From NCBI GenBank assembly GCA_043758775.1, contig JAYVMU010000028.1:1-25643 (forward strand): 25,643 nt of DNA. Reading direction: 5' to 3'. A program made the position numbers and the translations under genes. Shown one piece after another: positions 7,204 to 16,157 of this stretch. This DNA is from JACMMS01 sp043758775. GTDB lineage: Bacteria > Pseudomonadota > Gammaproteobacteria > Burkholderiales > Methylophilaceae. Position 1 is the stretch's first letter; the number at the start of each line of letters is the position of its first letter. Under the pieces are notes generated by a model, which did no database searches, was not told the DNA's origin, and worked only from the letters and a program-made list of their open reading frames with translations.

Positions 7204-8205
7204 ATGGCAATTAAGATAGGTATTAACGGTTTTGGTCGTATTGGGCGTATGGTGTTTCGTGCAGCAATGAAGGATTTTAAAGATATCGAAGTTGTGGCGA
7301 TTAACGACCTGCTAGAGCCAGACTATCTTGCCTACATGCTCAAGCACGATTCTGTACATGGCCGTTTTGAGGGTGATGTAAAAGTAGTGAATAATCATCT
7401 AGTGGTCAACGGTAAAATGATTCGTTTAACGGCGGAAAAAGATCCAGCTAATCTTAAATGGGATGAAGTTGGTGCAGATATTATTGCAGAATGTACGGGT
7501 TTCTTCTTAACAAAAGAAACCTGCCAGAAACATATTGATGCCGGTGCTAAAAAAGTCGTGCAATCTGCCCCGTCAAAAGACGAGACGCCGATGTTTGTCT
7601 ATGGCGTTAATCATGATACTTACAAAGGCGAGGCGATTGTTTCCGCAGCCTCATGTACGACTAATGGCCTAGCACCAGTGGCTAAAGTACTTAACGACAC
7701 ATTTGGTATTAAACGTGGCTTGATGACGACGGTACATGCAGCAACTGCCACACAAAAAACGGTAGATGGCCCGTCAAATAAAGATTGGCGCGGTGGCCGT
7801 GGTATTTTAGAGAATATTATTCCATCTTCTACGGGTGCGGCGGTGGCGGTAGGCAAGGTCATTCCATCACTCAATAAAAAACTCACCGGTATGGCATTCC
7901 GTATTCCAACTTCTGATGTGTCAGTAGTTGATTTAACTTGTGAGCTCAATACGCCAGCAACTTATGCGCAAATTATCGCGGCAATGAAAGCAGCTTCTGA
8001 GAGCGGTCCGCTTAAAGGCGTGCTAGGCTTTACTGATGAAAAAGTAGTGTCTACTGATTTTCGTGGTGAAACTTGTCCATCAGTATTTGATGCCGGTGCT
8101 GGTATTCAGCTAGATCCAACTTTTGTTAAAGTAGTGGCTTGGTACGATAATGAATACGGTTATACCTGTAACCTGATGCGCTTAATACAACATATCGCCA
8201 AGTAG
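7204..8205 (+). CDS. gap: Glyceraldehyde-3-phosphate dehydrogenase, type I
   Basis: The 333-residue enzyme oxidises glyceraldehyde 3-phosphate to 1,3-bisphosphoglycerate with NAD and phosphate. The Rossmann motif INGFGRIGR is at residues 7-15 and the catalytic cysteine C151 sits in SAASCTTNGLAPVA; WYDNEYGYTCNL closes the protein as usual. The acidic residue after INDL favours NAD over NADP. I start at ATG 7204 with AGGAT eight bases upstream; an in-frame TTG at 7183 would add seven residues before the conserved MAIKIGI start and is unlikely. pgk follows 19 bases later, so gap and pgk form an operon. Confidence 0.97.
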   Translation: MAIKIGINGFGRIGRMVFRAAMKDFKDIEVVAINDLLEPDYLAYMLKHDSVHGRFEGDVKVVNNHLVVNGKMIRLTAEKDPANLKWDEVGADIIAECTGFFLTKETCQKHIDAGAKKVVQSAPSKDETPMFVYGVNHDTYKGEAIVSAASCTTNGLAPVAKVLNDTFGIKRGLMTTVHAATATQKTVDGPSNKDWRGGRGILENIIPSSTGAAVAVGKVIPSLNKKLTGMAFRIPTSDVSVVDLTCELNTPATYAQIIAAMKAASESGPLKGVLGFTDEKVVSTDFRGETCPSVFDAGAGIQLDPTFVKVVAWYDNEYGYTCNLMRLIQHIAK

Positions 8206-8224
8206 TGTTGAAAGATTAAATCTC

Positions 8225-9406
8225 ATGTCTATTATTAAAATGACCGACTTAGCCTTACAAGGCAAACGTATCTTGATTCGTGCGGATCTTAATGTGCCAG
8301 TCGCTGATGGTAAAGTCACTTCTGATGCGCGTATTACTGCTTCCATGGCAACAATAGAGTTTGCGCTCAATGCGGGTGCACAAGTCATGGTGACGTCACA
8401 CTTAGGTCGTCCGGAAGAAGGCATATATTCAGCAGAAAACTCCTTAAAACCTGTGGTGGAAGTGATTAGTGCCAAATTAGGTAAACCAGTACGCTTGATT
8501 AAAGACTGGGTCGATGGTGGTTTTGAGGTAAAAAATGGCGAATTGGTGGTACTGGAAAACTGTCGCTTTAACAAAGGTGAGAAAAAAAGCACCGATGAAT
8601 TGTCACAAAAATATGCCAAGCTATGCGATATCTTTGTCATGGATGCATTTGGTACCGCACATCGCGCTGAAGCTTCTACGCATGGCGTGGCAAAATTTGC
8701 ACCTGTGGCAGCAGGTGGTATTTTGTTAATCGGTGAGCTAAAAGCTTTGACTCAAGCGTTGTTGAATCCAGCCCGTCCAATGGTGGCAATTGTTGGTGGT
8801 TCTAAAGTATCGACTAAGCTGACAGTACTGGAAAGCTTGTCAGAAAAAGTCGATCAAATGGTGGTGGGTGGTGGTATTGCTAATACGTTTTTAAAAGCAA
8901 CCGGGCATGAAGTAGGTAAGTCACTTTGTGAAGATGATTTAGTGCCCACAGCGCGTGCATTGATGACGAAAATGTCAGCACGTGGTGCAGCCGTACCAAT
9001 CGCAGTAGACGTGGTTTGCGGCAAAAAATTTGATGCTAATGAGCCGGCTGTGTTAAAAGATGCAGATTCTGTGGCGGCGGATGACATGATTTTTGATATT
9101 GGCCCAAAATCTGCTAATGAATTAGCAGAGATTATTAAAAACGCGGGCACTGTTGTATGGAATGGCCCTGTCGGTGTGTTTGAGTTTGATCAGTTTGGTG
9201 AGGGCACAAAAACCATTGCACATGCGATTGCCAACACCCAAGCATTTACTCTGGCGGGTGGAGGCGACACCATTGCGGCGATTCAAAAATATGATATATA
9301 TGACAAAGTGTCATATATATCAACCGCTGGAGGTGCATTCTTAGAATTTTTAGAAGGCAAAATCTTACCTGCTGTCGAGATTTTAGAGCTGCGTGGGAAT
9401 AAATAA
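8225..9406 (+). CDS. pgk: Phosphoglycerate kinase
   Basis: The 393-residue monomeric kinase transfers phosphate from 1,3-bisphosphoglycerate to ADP. RILIRADLNVPV near residue 14, SHLGRPEEG, the hinge region and the nucleotide-binding GGGDTIAAI followed by STAGGAFLEFLEGK near the C terminus are all present. Length is normal. It lies 19 bases after gap on the same strand and ends in the terminator at 9436-9468. A 13-bp perfect hairpin sits inside the coding sequence at 9293-9321, in the codons for YDIYDKVSYI; the protein sequence there is ordinary. Confidence 0.97.
   Translation: MSIIKMTDLALQGKRILIRADLNVPVADGKVTSDARITASMATIEFALNAGAQVMVTSHLGRPEEGIYSAENSLKPVVEVISAKLGKPVRLIKDWVDGGFEVKNGELVVLENCRFNKGEKKSTDELSQKYAKLCDIFVMDAFGTAHRAEASTHGVAKFAPVAAGGILLIGELKALTQALLNPARPMVAIVGGSKVSTKLTVLESLSEKVDQMVVGGGIANTFLKATGHEVGKSLCEDDLVPTARALMTKMSARGAAVPIAVDVVCGKKFDANEPAVLKDADSVAADDMIFDIGPKSANELAEIIKNAGTVVWNGPVGVFEFDQFGEGTKTIAHAIANTQAFTLAGGGDTIAAIQKYDIYDKVSYISTAGGAFLEFLEGKILPAVEILELRGNK
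9293..9321 (+). repeat. 13-bp perfect hairpin inside pgk
   Basis: GATATATATGACA (9293-9305) is the exact reverse complement of TGTCATATATATC (9309-9321), with a three-base AAG loop. It arises from codon choice in a conserved stretch of the enzyme. It is about 85 bases before the pgk stop codon. Confidence 0.8.
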
Positions 9407-9435
9407 GAGAATGGTCCTTATCTCTTAAATTTGAT

Positions 9436-9468
9436 ACAACAATAGGGGCCGTGTGCCCCTTTGTTGTT
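9436..9468 (+). terminator. Terminator after pgk
   Basis: GGGGC (9445-9449) pairs with GCCCC (9455-9459), extended by ACAACA (9436-9441) with TGTTGT (9462-9467), followed by a short T-rich run. A second small hairpin (TAAGAGA with TCTCTTA) lies just upstream. The stem is nearly symmetric. Confidence 0.75.
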
Positions 9469-9572
9469 TCTAGGTTCTTAATTTAAAGTATTTGTCTGAG
9501 ACGTTTATTTAAACTGGCTGTCTGAACTTCAATAACAACATAATTGGAAACAACTTGAGCTTTAATAATTTA

Positions 9573-10994
9573 ATGCCGCGTAAAACAAAAATAGTCGCAA
9601 CGCTTGGGCCTTCTTCCTCTAGCGAAGAGATTTTAGCGCGCCTAATTACTGCGGGAGTTAACGTGGTGCGCCTCAATTTTTCACACGGCACTGCTGAAGA
9701 TCACATCGCTCGTGCTGAAATTGTGCGCAGAATTGCGTTAAAACTAGGTCGTCCGGTGGGTGTGCTGTGCGATATGCAAGGTCCTAAAATTCGTATTGGT
9801 AAATTCGAATTAGGTAAAATCGAGCTAAAAATGGGCGATTTATTTGTGCTGGATGCCGATTGCAATCTGGGTGACCAATATCATGTCGGGCTAGATTACA
9901 AAGAACTCATCAAAGAGGTGCAAGCTGAAACCGTGCTGCTGTTGGATGATGGGCGCATTGTGATGACGGTAGACCGCATCAAGGGCAATCAGATTCACTG
10001 TATAGTGAATACGGGTGGCATACTATCGAATAATAAAGGCATTAATCGCCAAGGTGGTGGTTTGTCGGCTGAGGCACTAACAGCGAAAGACCGTGAAGAT
10101 ATTTTGACAGCGGTGGCGCTAGAGGCAGACTACATCGCGATTTCCTTCCCTAAAACGGGTGCAGATATAGACTTAGCACGCAGTTTAGTAAAAAAAGCTG
10201 GTGGTACGGCGAGTATTATCGCTAAAATTGAGCGTGCCGAGGCGATTGATCATTTGCAAGAAATTATCGAAGCTTCGGATGCCATTATGGTGGCGCGTGG
10301 TGATTTGGGCGTTGAAGTGGGTGATGCCGCAGTGCCAGGCTTGCAAAAACGCATGATACGCATGGCGCGTGCGCAAAATAAACTGGTGATTACCGCTACA
10401 CAAATGATGGAGTCCATGATCTCTAGCCCAATTCCTACCCGTGCTGAAGTGTCGGATGTCGCCAATGCGGTACTGGATGGCACCGACGCGGTGATGTTAT
10501 CGGCAGAAACTGCGGCTGGTAAATATCCGCTTGAAACCGTGCAAGCGGTACATCGCGTGTGTATCGAGGCGGAAAAAGAATATAACAGCCAGCATAAGTT
10601 AAGCGAAAGGCGCACGCGTCATTTTGCAAAAACGGATGAAGCGACCGCAATGGCAGCGATTTACATTGCGGACAATTTCAACATTAAAGCCATTGCCGCA
10701 TTGACCCAGTCTGGTAATGCGGCACAATGGTTATCCCGTGCGGATACTACCGTACCAATTTATGCGTTATCGCCAGATAAAGTTGCGCGTCGTAAATTGA
10801 CCCTGCATCGTGGTGTGTATCCTTTCCCAATCGAGCAGGAAGGTAAGAATAGGGATGATGTGCTGCAGGAAATGGAGCAAGTTCTGCTTAAACAAGGCGT
10901 AGTCACAGCAGGAGATACCGTACTGCTTACCTTTGGTGAACCGATTGGTAGCCCGGGCGGCACGAATACTTTGAAAATTGTGCATATCAAGTAA
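9573..10994 (+). CDS. pyk: Pyruvate kinase
   Basis: The 473-residue product converts phosphoenolpyruvate and ADP to pyruvate and ATP. Family signs are RKTKIVATLGPSSS at the start, VRLNFSHGTAEDH, MQGPKIRIGKF, the active-site loop MVARGDLGVEV, and TATQMMESM, with a C-terminal allosteric-type domain ending ...GSPGGTNTLKIVHIK. I prefer ATG at 9573 because the family usually starts MPRxTKIVATLGP; an in-frame TTG at 9555 would add six residues and has the better Shine-Dalgarno (GGAAA, six to eight bases away), so the start is not settled. It has its own upstream region after the pgk terminator and is in the same orientation as pgk. Confidence 0.95.
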   Translation: MPRKTKIVATLGPSSSSEEILARLITAGVNVVRLNFSHGTAEDHIARAEIVRRIALKLGRPVGVLCDMQGPKIRIGKFELGKIELKMGDLFVLDADCNLGDQYHVGLDYKELIKEVQAETVLLLDDGRIVMTVDRIKGNQIHCIVNTGGILSNNKGINRQGGGLSAEALTAKDREDILTAVALEADYIAISFPKTGADIDLARSLVKKAGGTASIIAKIERAEAIDHLQEIIEASDAIMVARGDLGVEVGDAAVPGLQKRMIRMARAQNKLVITATQMMESMISSPIPTRAEVSDVANAVLDGTDAVMLSAETAAGKYPLETVQAVHRVCIEAEKEYNSQHKLSERRTRHFAKTDEATAMAAIYIADNFNIKAIAALTQSGNAAQWLSRADTTVPIYALSPDKVARRKLTLHRGVYPFPIEQEGKNRDDVLQEMEQVLLKQGVVTAGDTVLLTFGEPIGSPGGTNTLKIVHIK

Positions 10995-11010
10995 AACGCT
11001 GACAGCAAAA

Positions 11011-11039
11011 TAGTCAAATTTAGCATGTGACCTTATAAT
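11011..11039 (+). promoter_or_regulatory. Candidate purC promoter
   Basis: TAGTCA (11011-11016) and a consensus TATAAT (11034-11039) are spaced by 17 bases. Start of transcription near 11046 would leave a leader of about 25 bases before the purC ATG. Confidence 0.5.
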
Positions 11040-11070
11040 AGAGGCTTACCATATTACTCAAGCTAACGTC

Positions 11071-12000
11071 ATGAGCACATCTGTTCCGAATCAACCATTA
11101 CTCAAAACGACTATCACCAGTTTACCTTTGATTCATCAAGGTAAAGTACGCGATATTTACGATATTGATGCTAATACCATGTTGTTGGTGAGTACGGATA
11201 GATTGTCTGCATTTGACGTGATTCTGCCTACAGGCATCGCCAATAAAGGCGCGATGCTAACGCAAATGGCTAATTTTTGGTTTGAGAAACTGAAAAATGT
11301 GGTGCCCAATCATTTGACTGGCATTAATCCGCAATCTGTTGTGACAACTAGTGAAGAAAGAAGCCAGTTAGGTGAAGGCGGTTTAAGCCGAGCAGTGGTA
11401 GTGAAAAAATTAAAAGCCTTGCCGTTGGAAGCCATTGTACGTGGCTATTTGGTCGGTAGCGGATGGAAAGAATACAAAGCGCAAGGCACCGTCTGCGGCA
11501 TTAAATTGGTTGCGGGCCTACAAGAAGCGTCAAAATTGCCCGAGCCAATTTTCACGCCATCCAGCAAAGCGGCAGCTGATGAACATGATGAGAATATTAG
11601 CATTGCCCAAGTCGAAGCTTTAATTGGCAAAGACATGGCGGCGCAAGTGGAAAAAGCGGCTATTACGTTGTATAAACAAGCTGCGGAGTATGCACTTACT
11701 CGCGGCATTATCATTGCCGATACCAAGTTTGAATTTGGCTTGGATGCTAATGGTATGTTGCATGTAATGGATGAAGTATTGACACCGGATTCATCACGTT
11801 TTTGGCCAGCAGCGAGTTATGTGGCTGGTAAAAATCCACCGAGTTTTGATAAGCAATATGTGCGTGATTGGCTAGAAGCTAGTGGCTGGAACAAAACCCC
11901 ACCTGCGCCATTATTGCCGGATGATGTCGCTGCAAAAACTAGTGAAAAATATATGGAAGCCTTTGAGATACTGACAGGCAAGAAGCTTGCAGATAGTTAA
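11071..12000 (+). CDS. purC: Phosphoribosylaminoimidazole-succinocarboxamide synthase
   Basis: This 309-residue SAICAR synthetase ligates aspartate to carboxyaminoimidazole ribotide with ATP in purine synthesis. HQGKVRDIYDI near residue 23, STDRLSAFDVILP, EAIVRGYLVGSGWKEY and IIADTKFEFGLD are the conserved ATP- and substrate-binding segments, and MDEVLTPDSSRFWP follows. It is the long form (about 300 residues) common in betaproteobacteria rather than the about 240-residue enterobacterial form. A candidate promoter lies just upstream. The DUF1232 gene starts 17 bases after the stop. Confidence 0.96.
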   Translation: MSTSVPNQPLLKTTITSLPLIHQGKVRDIYDIDANTMLLVSTDRLSAFDVILPTGIANKGAMLTQMANFWFEKLKNVVPNHLTGINPQSVVTTSEERSQLGEGGLSRAVVVKKLKALPLEAIVRGYLVGSGWKEYKAQGTVCGIKLVAGLQEASKLPEPIFTPSSKAAADEHDENISIAQVEALIGKDMAAQVEKAAITLYKQAAEYALTRGIIIADTKFEFGLDANGMLHVMDEVLTPDSSRFWPAASYVAGKNPPSFDKQYVRDWLEASGWNKTPPAPLLPDDVAAKTSEKYMEAFEILTGKKLADS

Positions 12001-12017
12001 GCTGATTACTTGCTGTC

Positions 12018-12416
12018 ATGCTGACAAAATTAAAGGCATTAGCTAAGCATTTAGAAAATGAGTTTTCTGTTTATCGACTGGTACTTAAGCATCCCCAAAC
12101 ACCGCTTATTGCAAAAATATTTTTAGGTTTAGCCGTTGGTTATTTACTGCTACCGTTTGATTTAATCCCTGATTTTATTCCAGTTTTGGGGCAGTTAGAT
12201 GATGTGGTGATTATTCCTGTTTTGGTCTATATTGCTTTGCTGTTTATTCCGCCTGAGATTATTGAGCAATGTAGGGCGCAAGTAGTTACAGCGCTAGCAA
12301 GCGCAACACAAAAAACCAAGAATAGTGATTTTGCGCTACAATTCGAAGCAAATTTAACAATAATTTTTATAGCAACACTAATTTTATATAGCCAGTTTTT
12401 AATAAAGAAAGTCTAG
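12018..12416 (+). CDS. YkvA-type DUF1232 membrane protein
   Basis: The 132-residue protein contains the DUF1232 core: KIFLGLAVGYLLLPFDLIPDFIPVLG with the characteristic hydrophobic stretch and DLIPDF, then QLDDVVIIPVLVYIALLF. A final hydrophobic segment (TIIFIATLILYSQFLI) looks like a C-terminal membrane anchor. The biochemical function of this family is not known to me. It lies between purC and ppa on the same strand, 17 bases after purC and 2 bases before ppa, so it is probably translated from a shared message. No clear Shine-Dalgarno precedes its ATG. Confidence 0.85.
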   Translation: MLTKLKALAKHLENEFSVYRLVLKHPQTPLIAKIFLGLAVGYLLLPFDLIPDFIPVLGQLDDVVIIPVLVYIALLFIPPEIIEQCRAQVVTALASATQKTKNSDFALQFEANLTIIFIATLILYSQFLIKKV

Positions 12417-12418
12417 CA

Positions 12419-12967
12419 ATGTCATTAAACCATGTGCCGAGCGGCAAAGATTTACCTAACGATTTTAATGTGATTATTGAAATCCCCATGCAGGGCGACC
12501 CTGTGAAATATGAAGTAGATAAAGAAAGCGGTGCGATTTTTGTCGATCGTTTTATGGGTACTGCAATGCAATACCCTACTAATTATGGTTATGTGCCGCA
12601 TACGCTGGCTGATGATGGTGACCCAGTGGATGTATTGGTGATGACGCCAGTGCCATTGATTCCAGGTGTGGTGGTGCGTTGTCGCCCATTAGGTGTATTA
12701 TTAATGGAAGATGAAGCTGGTTTAGATGCTAAAGTTTTAGCTGTGCCAGTGGAGAAAGTGTGCGGTTTATATGGGCATTTAAAAACGCATAAAGATGTTT
12801 CAGAATGGCGCTTAAATATGATTTCCCACTTCTTTGAGCATTACAAAGACTTAGACAAAGGTAAATGGGTGAAAATCAATGGTTGGGGTGATATCGAGCA
12901 AGCGAAAAAAGAAATTTTAGAAGGCGTGGAAAACTATAATAATGCAAAAATTAAGCCTGCATTCTAA
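12419..12967 (+). CDS. ppa: Inorganic pyrophosphatase, soluble family I
   Basis: The 182-residue cytoplasmic enzyme hydrolyses pyrophosphate to two phosphates with Mg2+. Visible signatures are IEIPMQGDPVKYEVDK, YPTNYGYVPHTLADDGDPVDVLV (the catalytic aspartates) and, near the end, VKINGWGDIEQAKKEI. Length is typical. It starts two bases after the DUF1232 stop and ends in a strong terminator. A membrane pyrophosphatase (hppA) is encoded convergently next door, so the locus carries both a heat-dissipating and an energy-conserving pyrophosphatase. Confidence 0.97.
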   Translation: MSLNHVPSGKDLPNDFNVIIEIPMQGDPVKYEVDKESGAIFVDRFMGTAMQYPTNYGYVPHTLADDGDPVDVLVMTPVPLIPGVVVRCRPLGVLLMEDEAGLDAKVLAVPVEKVCGLYGHLKTHKDVSEWRLNMISHFFEHYKDLDKGKWVKINGWGDIEQAKKEILEGVENYNNAKIKPAF

Positions 12968-12974
12968 CTAATAG

Positions 12975-13012
12975 ACCATAAAAAAGGCAGCTTAGGCTGC
13001 CTTTTTTATGGT
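12975..13012. terminator. Bidirectional terminator between ppa and hppA
   Basis: A perfect 17-bp stem (12975-12991 with 12996-13012) has a TTAG loop; the GC core GGCAGC/GCTGCC is flanked by six A on one side and six T on the other. It therefore works for ppa on the plus strand and hppA on the minus strand. Confidence 0.95.
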
Positions 13013-13018
13013 TAAAAT

Positions 13019-15046
13019 CTACAACAATGGCACGATGAGCAAAGCCACAATATTAATAATCTTAATCAGTGGATTGACTGCTGGGCCAGCTGTATCTTTG
13101 TAGGGGTCACCTACCGTATCACCAGTCACAGCGGCTTTATGTGCCTCTGAACCTTTGCCACCATGATGGCCATCTTCAATGTATTTTTTAGCATTATCCC
13201 AAGCGCCGCCGCCAGTACACATGGAGATTGCGACAAATAAACCTGTCACTATGGTGCCCATAAGTAAGCCACCTAGCGCCTTTGGTCCTAACACTAAACC
13301 AACAAAAATTGGCACTGCAACGGGTAATAGCGATGGAATCATCATTTCTTTGATAGCAGCGGTGGTCAGCATGTCCACGGCTTTGCCATATTCAGGTTTG
13401 CCGCTACCATCCATGATGCCTGGAATGTCACGGAACTGGCGACGTACTTCTTCCACTACGGCACCCGCTGCACGACCTACGGCTTCCATCGCCATGGCAC
13501 CAAACAAGAACGGGATCAATCCGCCGATAAATAGCCCAACAATCACCATTGGATCGCTTAAGCTAAAGTCTACGCTTTTACCCGCAGCTTCTAATTTGTG
13601 TGTGTAATCGGCAAATAACACCAGTGCGGCCAGACCAGCAGAGCCAATCGCATAGCCCTTTGTAACAGCTTTAGTGGTGTTACCAACGGCATCCAGTGGA
13701 TCAGTTACATCACGTACACTGCTAGGTAGTTCTGCCATCTCGGCAATACCACCAGCATTGTCGGTGATAGGGCCGTAAGCATCTAATGCTACGATAATGC
13801 CTGCCATGCTGAGCATAGAGGTTGCAGCAATCGCGATACCATATAACCCACCTAAATGGAATGACGCTAAAATGGCTAGGCAGACTGAAATGACAGGCCA
13901 GGCGGTAGATTTCATAGACACGCCAATACCCGCAATAATATTAGTGGCATGGCCTGTCGTACAAGATTGTGCGATGTGTTTTACTGGTGCGTAATCTGTA
14001 CCTGTGTAGTATTCGGTAATCCACACTAAAGCGCCCGTTAATACTAGGCCGACTGCACATGAGCCAAAAAGTGCCATCGCGCTAACTGTTTTATTAGCAG
14101 TCGTAATGCCATCAGGGAACATTTTCATCGTGACGAAATAAAAAGCAATGAGTGATAACACACCTGCTACTGCCAGGCCTTTATATAAGGCAGGCATGAC
14201 ATTTTTCATGTTAGGGCTGGCTTTAACAAAGTAACAGCCAATGATAGAGGCCACAATAGACACTGCACCTAATAGTAATGGGTAAATGACTCCATTAGTA
14301 CCGCCATTGTTAATCACCAAGCCGCCTAACACCATGGTGGCAATCAAAGTGACGGCATAGGTTTCAAATAAGTCCGCTGCCATACCTGCGCAGTCGCCCA
14401 CATTATCACCAACGTTATCGGCGATTACAGCTGGATTGCGCGGGTCATCTTCGGGGATGCCAGCTTCAACCTTGCCAACTAAGTCGGCACCAACATCGGC
14501 ACCTTTGGTAAAAATACCGCCGCCTAAACGAGCGAAAATTGAAATAAGTGATGAGCCAAAAGCCAGGCCAATTAACGGATTCAGGTCTATGGCTTTTTCA
14601 GCACCTAAAAACCAGTAAAAACCTGCTACGCCAAATAAGCCCAAGCCAACTACCAGCATGCCGGTGATGGCACCGCCTTTAAAGGCAACGTCTAAAGCAG
14701 GCCCAATGCCGTGAGTAGCTGCTTGTGCAGTACGCACATTGGCTTTAACTGATACATTCATGCCGATAAAGCCACATGAGCCAGAAAGCACAGCGCCGAG
14801 TATAAAGCCGATGGCGGTTAGTTTGCCTAGGAATATGGCAATCAATATGGCTAGTACCACACCGACCATGGCGATAGTTCTGTATTGGCGGGAAAGATAG
14901 GCGGCTGCGCCTTGCTGAATTGCTCCGGCGATTTCTTGCATACGTGCATTACCTGCAGGTAAGCCAGAAATCCATTTACTCATTACTACGCCATAGAGCA
15001 CCGCTAAAAAAGCGGCACCCATGGTTAACATTAGTGCACCTGACAT
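13019..15046 (-). CDS. hppA: K+-independent proton-translocating membrane pyrophosphatase
   Basis: The 675-residue integral membrane protein couples pyrophosphate hydrolysis to proton export. The catalytic loop is present: GADVGADLVGKVEAGIPEDD (residues 182-201), DNVGDNVGDCAG (210-221), and the second acidic set DAYGPITDNAGGIAEM (422-437). Residue 459 in GNTTKA is lysine; K+-dependent members have alanine there, so this should be the K+-independent H+-pump class. Many hydrophobic segments fit the usual 16 transmembrane helices. GGGAGAAG about three bases before the ATG supports the start. The gene is convergent with ppa. Confidence 0.96.
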   Translation of the reverse strand: MSGALMLTMGAAFLAVLYGVVMSKWISGLPAGNARMQEIAGAIQQGAAAYLSRQYRTIAMVGVVLAILIAIFLGKLTAIGFILGAVLSGSCGFIGMNVSVKANVRTAQAATHGIGPALDVAFKGGAITGMLVVGLGLFGVAGFYWFLGAEKAIDLNPLIGLAFGSSLISIFARLGGGIFTKGADVGADLVGKVEAGIPEDDPRNPAVIADNVGDNVGDCAGMAADLFETYAVTLIATMVLGGLVINNGGTNGVIYPLLLGAVSIVASIIGCYFVKASPNMKNVMPALYKGLAVAGVLSLIAFYFVTMKMFPDGITTANKTVSAMALFGSCAVGLVLTGALVWITEYYTGTDYAPVKHIAQSCTTGHATNIIAGIGVSMKSTAWPVISVCLAILASFHLGGLYGIAIAATSMLSMAGIIVALDAYGPITDNAGGIAEMAELPSSVRDVTDPLDAVGNTTKAVTKGYAIGSAGLAALVLFADYTHKLEAAGKSVDFSLSDPMVIVGLFIGGLIPFLFGAMAMEAVGRAAGAVVEEVRRQFRDIPGIMDGSGKPEYGKAVDMLTTAAIKEMMIPSLLPVAVPIFVGLVLGPKALGGLLMGTIVTGLFVAISMCTGGGAWDNAKKYIEDGHHGGKGSEAHKAAVTGDTVGDPYKDTAGPAVNPLIKIINIVALLIVPLL

Positions 15047-15271
15047 GACTTCTCCCTATCATTGTTATAAATCAAACGATTAAAACGAATTGCGATATGA
15101 ATTTGAAACCAAGTATTGTTTAAACTAAATGTAGAACTTGTGTCGGTAACTTGTAACTAATTTGTAACGACGAATTCATTATTGCACTAATAGCTACTAG
15201 CAACAAGTCGTTAGTCATGGAAAAAATAATAGGATTGAGAGGAGTTTTACTCGCTAATTGTATTGCTCGGT
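15047..15271. other. Intergenic region between hppA and the TauE/SafE gene
   Basis: The 225 bases include the hppA leader and its Shine-Dalgarno at the left. Three GTAAC words (15146, 15153, 15164) occur close together, one of them within a GTAACTTGTAAC direct repeat. On the minus strand TTACAA-17-TACATT in this area is a weak promoter candidate for hppA. No gene or clear terminator for the TauE/SafE gene is seen. Confidence 0.4.
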
Positions 15272-16108
15272 TTAAAACAAATGCCATAGCATGTTGAAGC
15301 CAACCAAATACAATAACAAAGCAAACAATTTTCGTAATGTAACAATAGGTAGTTTTTGCGCCAGCTTAGCACCGTAAGTGGCGGTGAATATGCTGCTAAA
15401 TGAAATGCCAATTAATGCAGGCAAATAGGTAAAGCCTAAACTAGCGGCTGGCAAGTTTGCTACATGAAGACCGTTAATGATGTAGCCTAATGTGCCTGCT
15501 AACGCGATAGGCAAGCCAATTGCCGCTGATGTGCCAATGGCACGACGCATGTTCCATTTGCTTGCCATAAGATAGGGTACCGAAAGTGAGCCACCGCCAA
15601 TACCCACCAAGCTGGAAAAAGTACCAATAATGAGGCCAGCAGATATCAGATATTTATTTTGATGAGGTATAGCGACCTCTTCTACACTATATGTTTGCGT
15701 TATTTTTTTACTGCTATTTTTTAGTAATAGTTGTGTTGCGATAACTAATACAAAAATAGCAAATATCAAACTCAGCCCAAAGCTATGCATTTTAGCCGCC
15801 AACACCGACCCGAGTAATGCTCCTACAATAATTGCGGGTGCAATTTTTATCACGACCATCCAGTCTACATTGTGCTGACGATGATGCGCGTTAGCTGATG
15901 ATATTGACGTGAGTACGATAGTCGCTAGTGAGGTGCCAATAGCGATGTGCATAACATGTTCGGGTGCAAAGCCCAGTTGTCTAAATATAACGCTGATGAT
16001 CGCGACGATAATCGTACCGCCGCCTACACCAAACATGCCGGATAGCAGTCCCGCCATTGCACCTGTGGCCAAATAAAGCCAATATTCTGCCGGTATTATT
16101 GTATGCAT
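15272..16108 (-). CDS. TauE/SafE-family membrane transporter
   Basis: The 278-residue protein has about eight hydrophobic segments and the internal repeat typical of this family: AGLLSGMFGVGGGTIIVA near residue 18 and GTFSSLVGIGGGSLSVPYL near residue 162. Family members export sulfite, sulfoacetate or related organosulfur anions across the inner membrane; the substrate here cannot be told from sequence. It stands between hppA and the DciA-like gene on the minus strand. No good Shine-Dalgarno precedes the ATG. Length is normal for the family. Confidence 0.88.
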   Translation of the reverse strand: MHTIIPAEYWLYLATGAMAGLLSGMFGVGGGTIIVAIISVIFRQLGFAPEHVMHIAIGTSLATIVLTSISSANAHHRQHNVDWMVVIKIAPAIIVGALLGSVLAAKMHSFGLSLIFAIFVLVIATQLLLKNSSKKITQTYSVEEVAIPHQNKYLISAGLIIGTFSSLVGIGGGSLSVPYLMASKWNMRRAIGTSAAIGLPIALAGTLGYIINGLHVANLPAASLGFTYLPALIGISFSSIFTATYGAKLAQKLPIVTLRKLFALLLYLVGFNMLWHLF

Positions 16109-16157
16109 TGTTTATTAAGCTATGATTTATATGATGCTATGAACTAGGAAAATGAAC

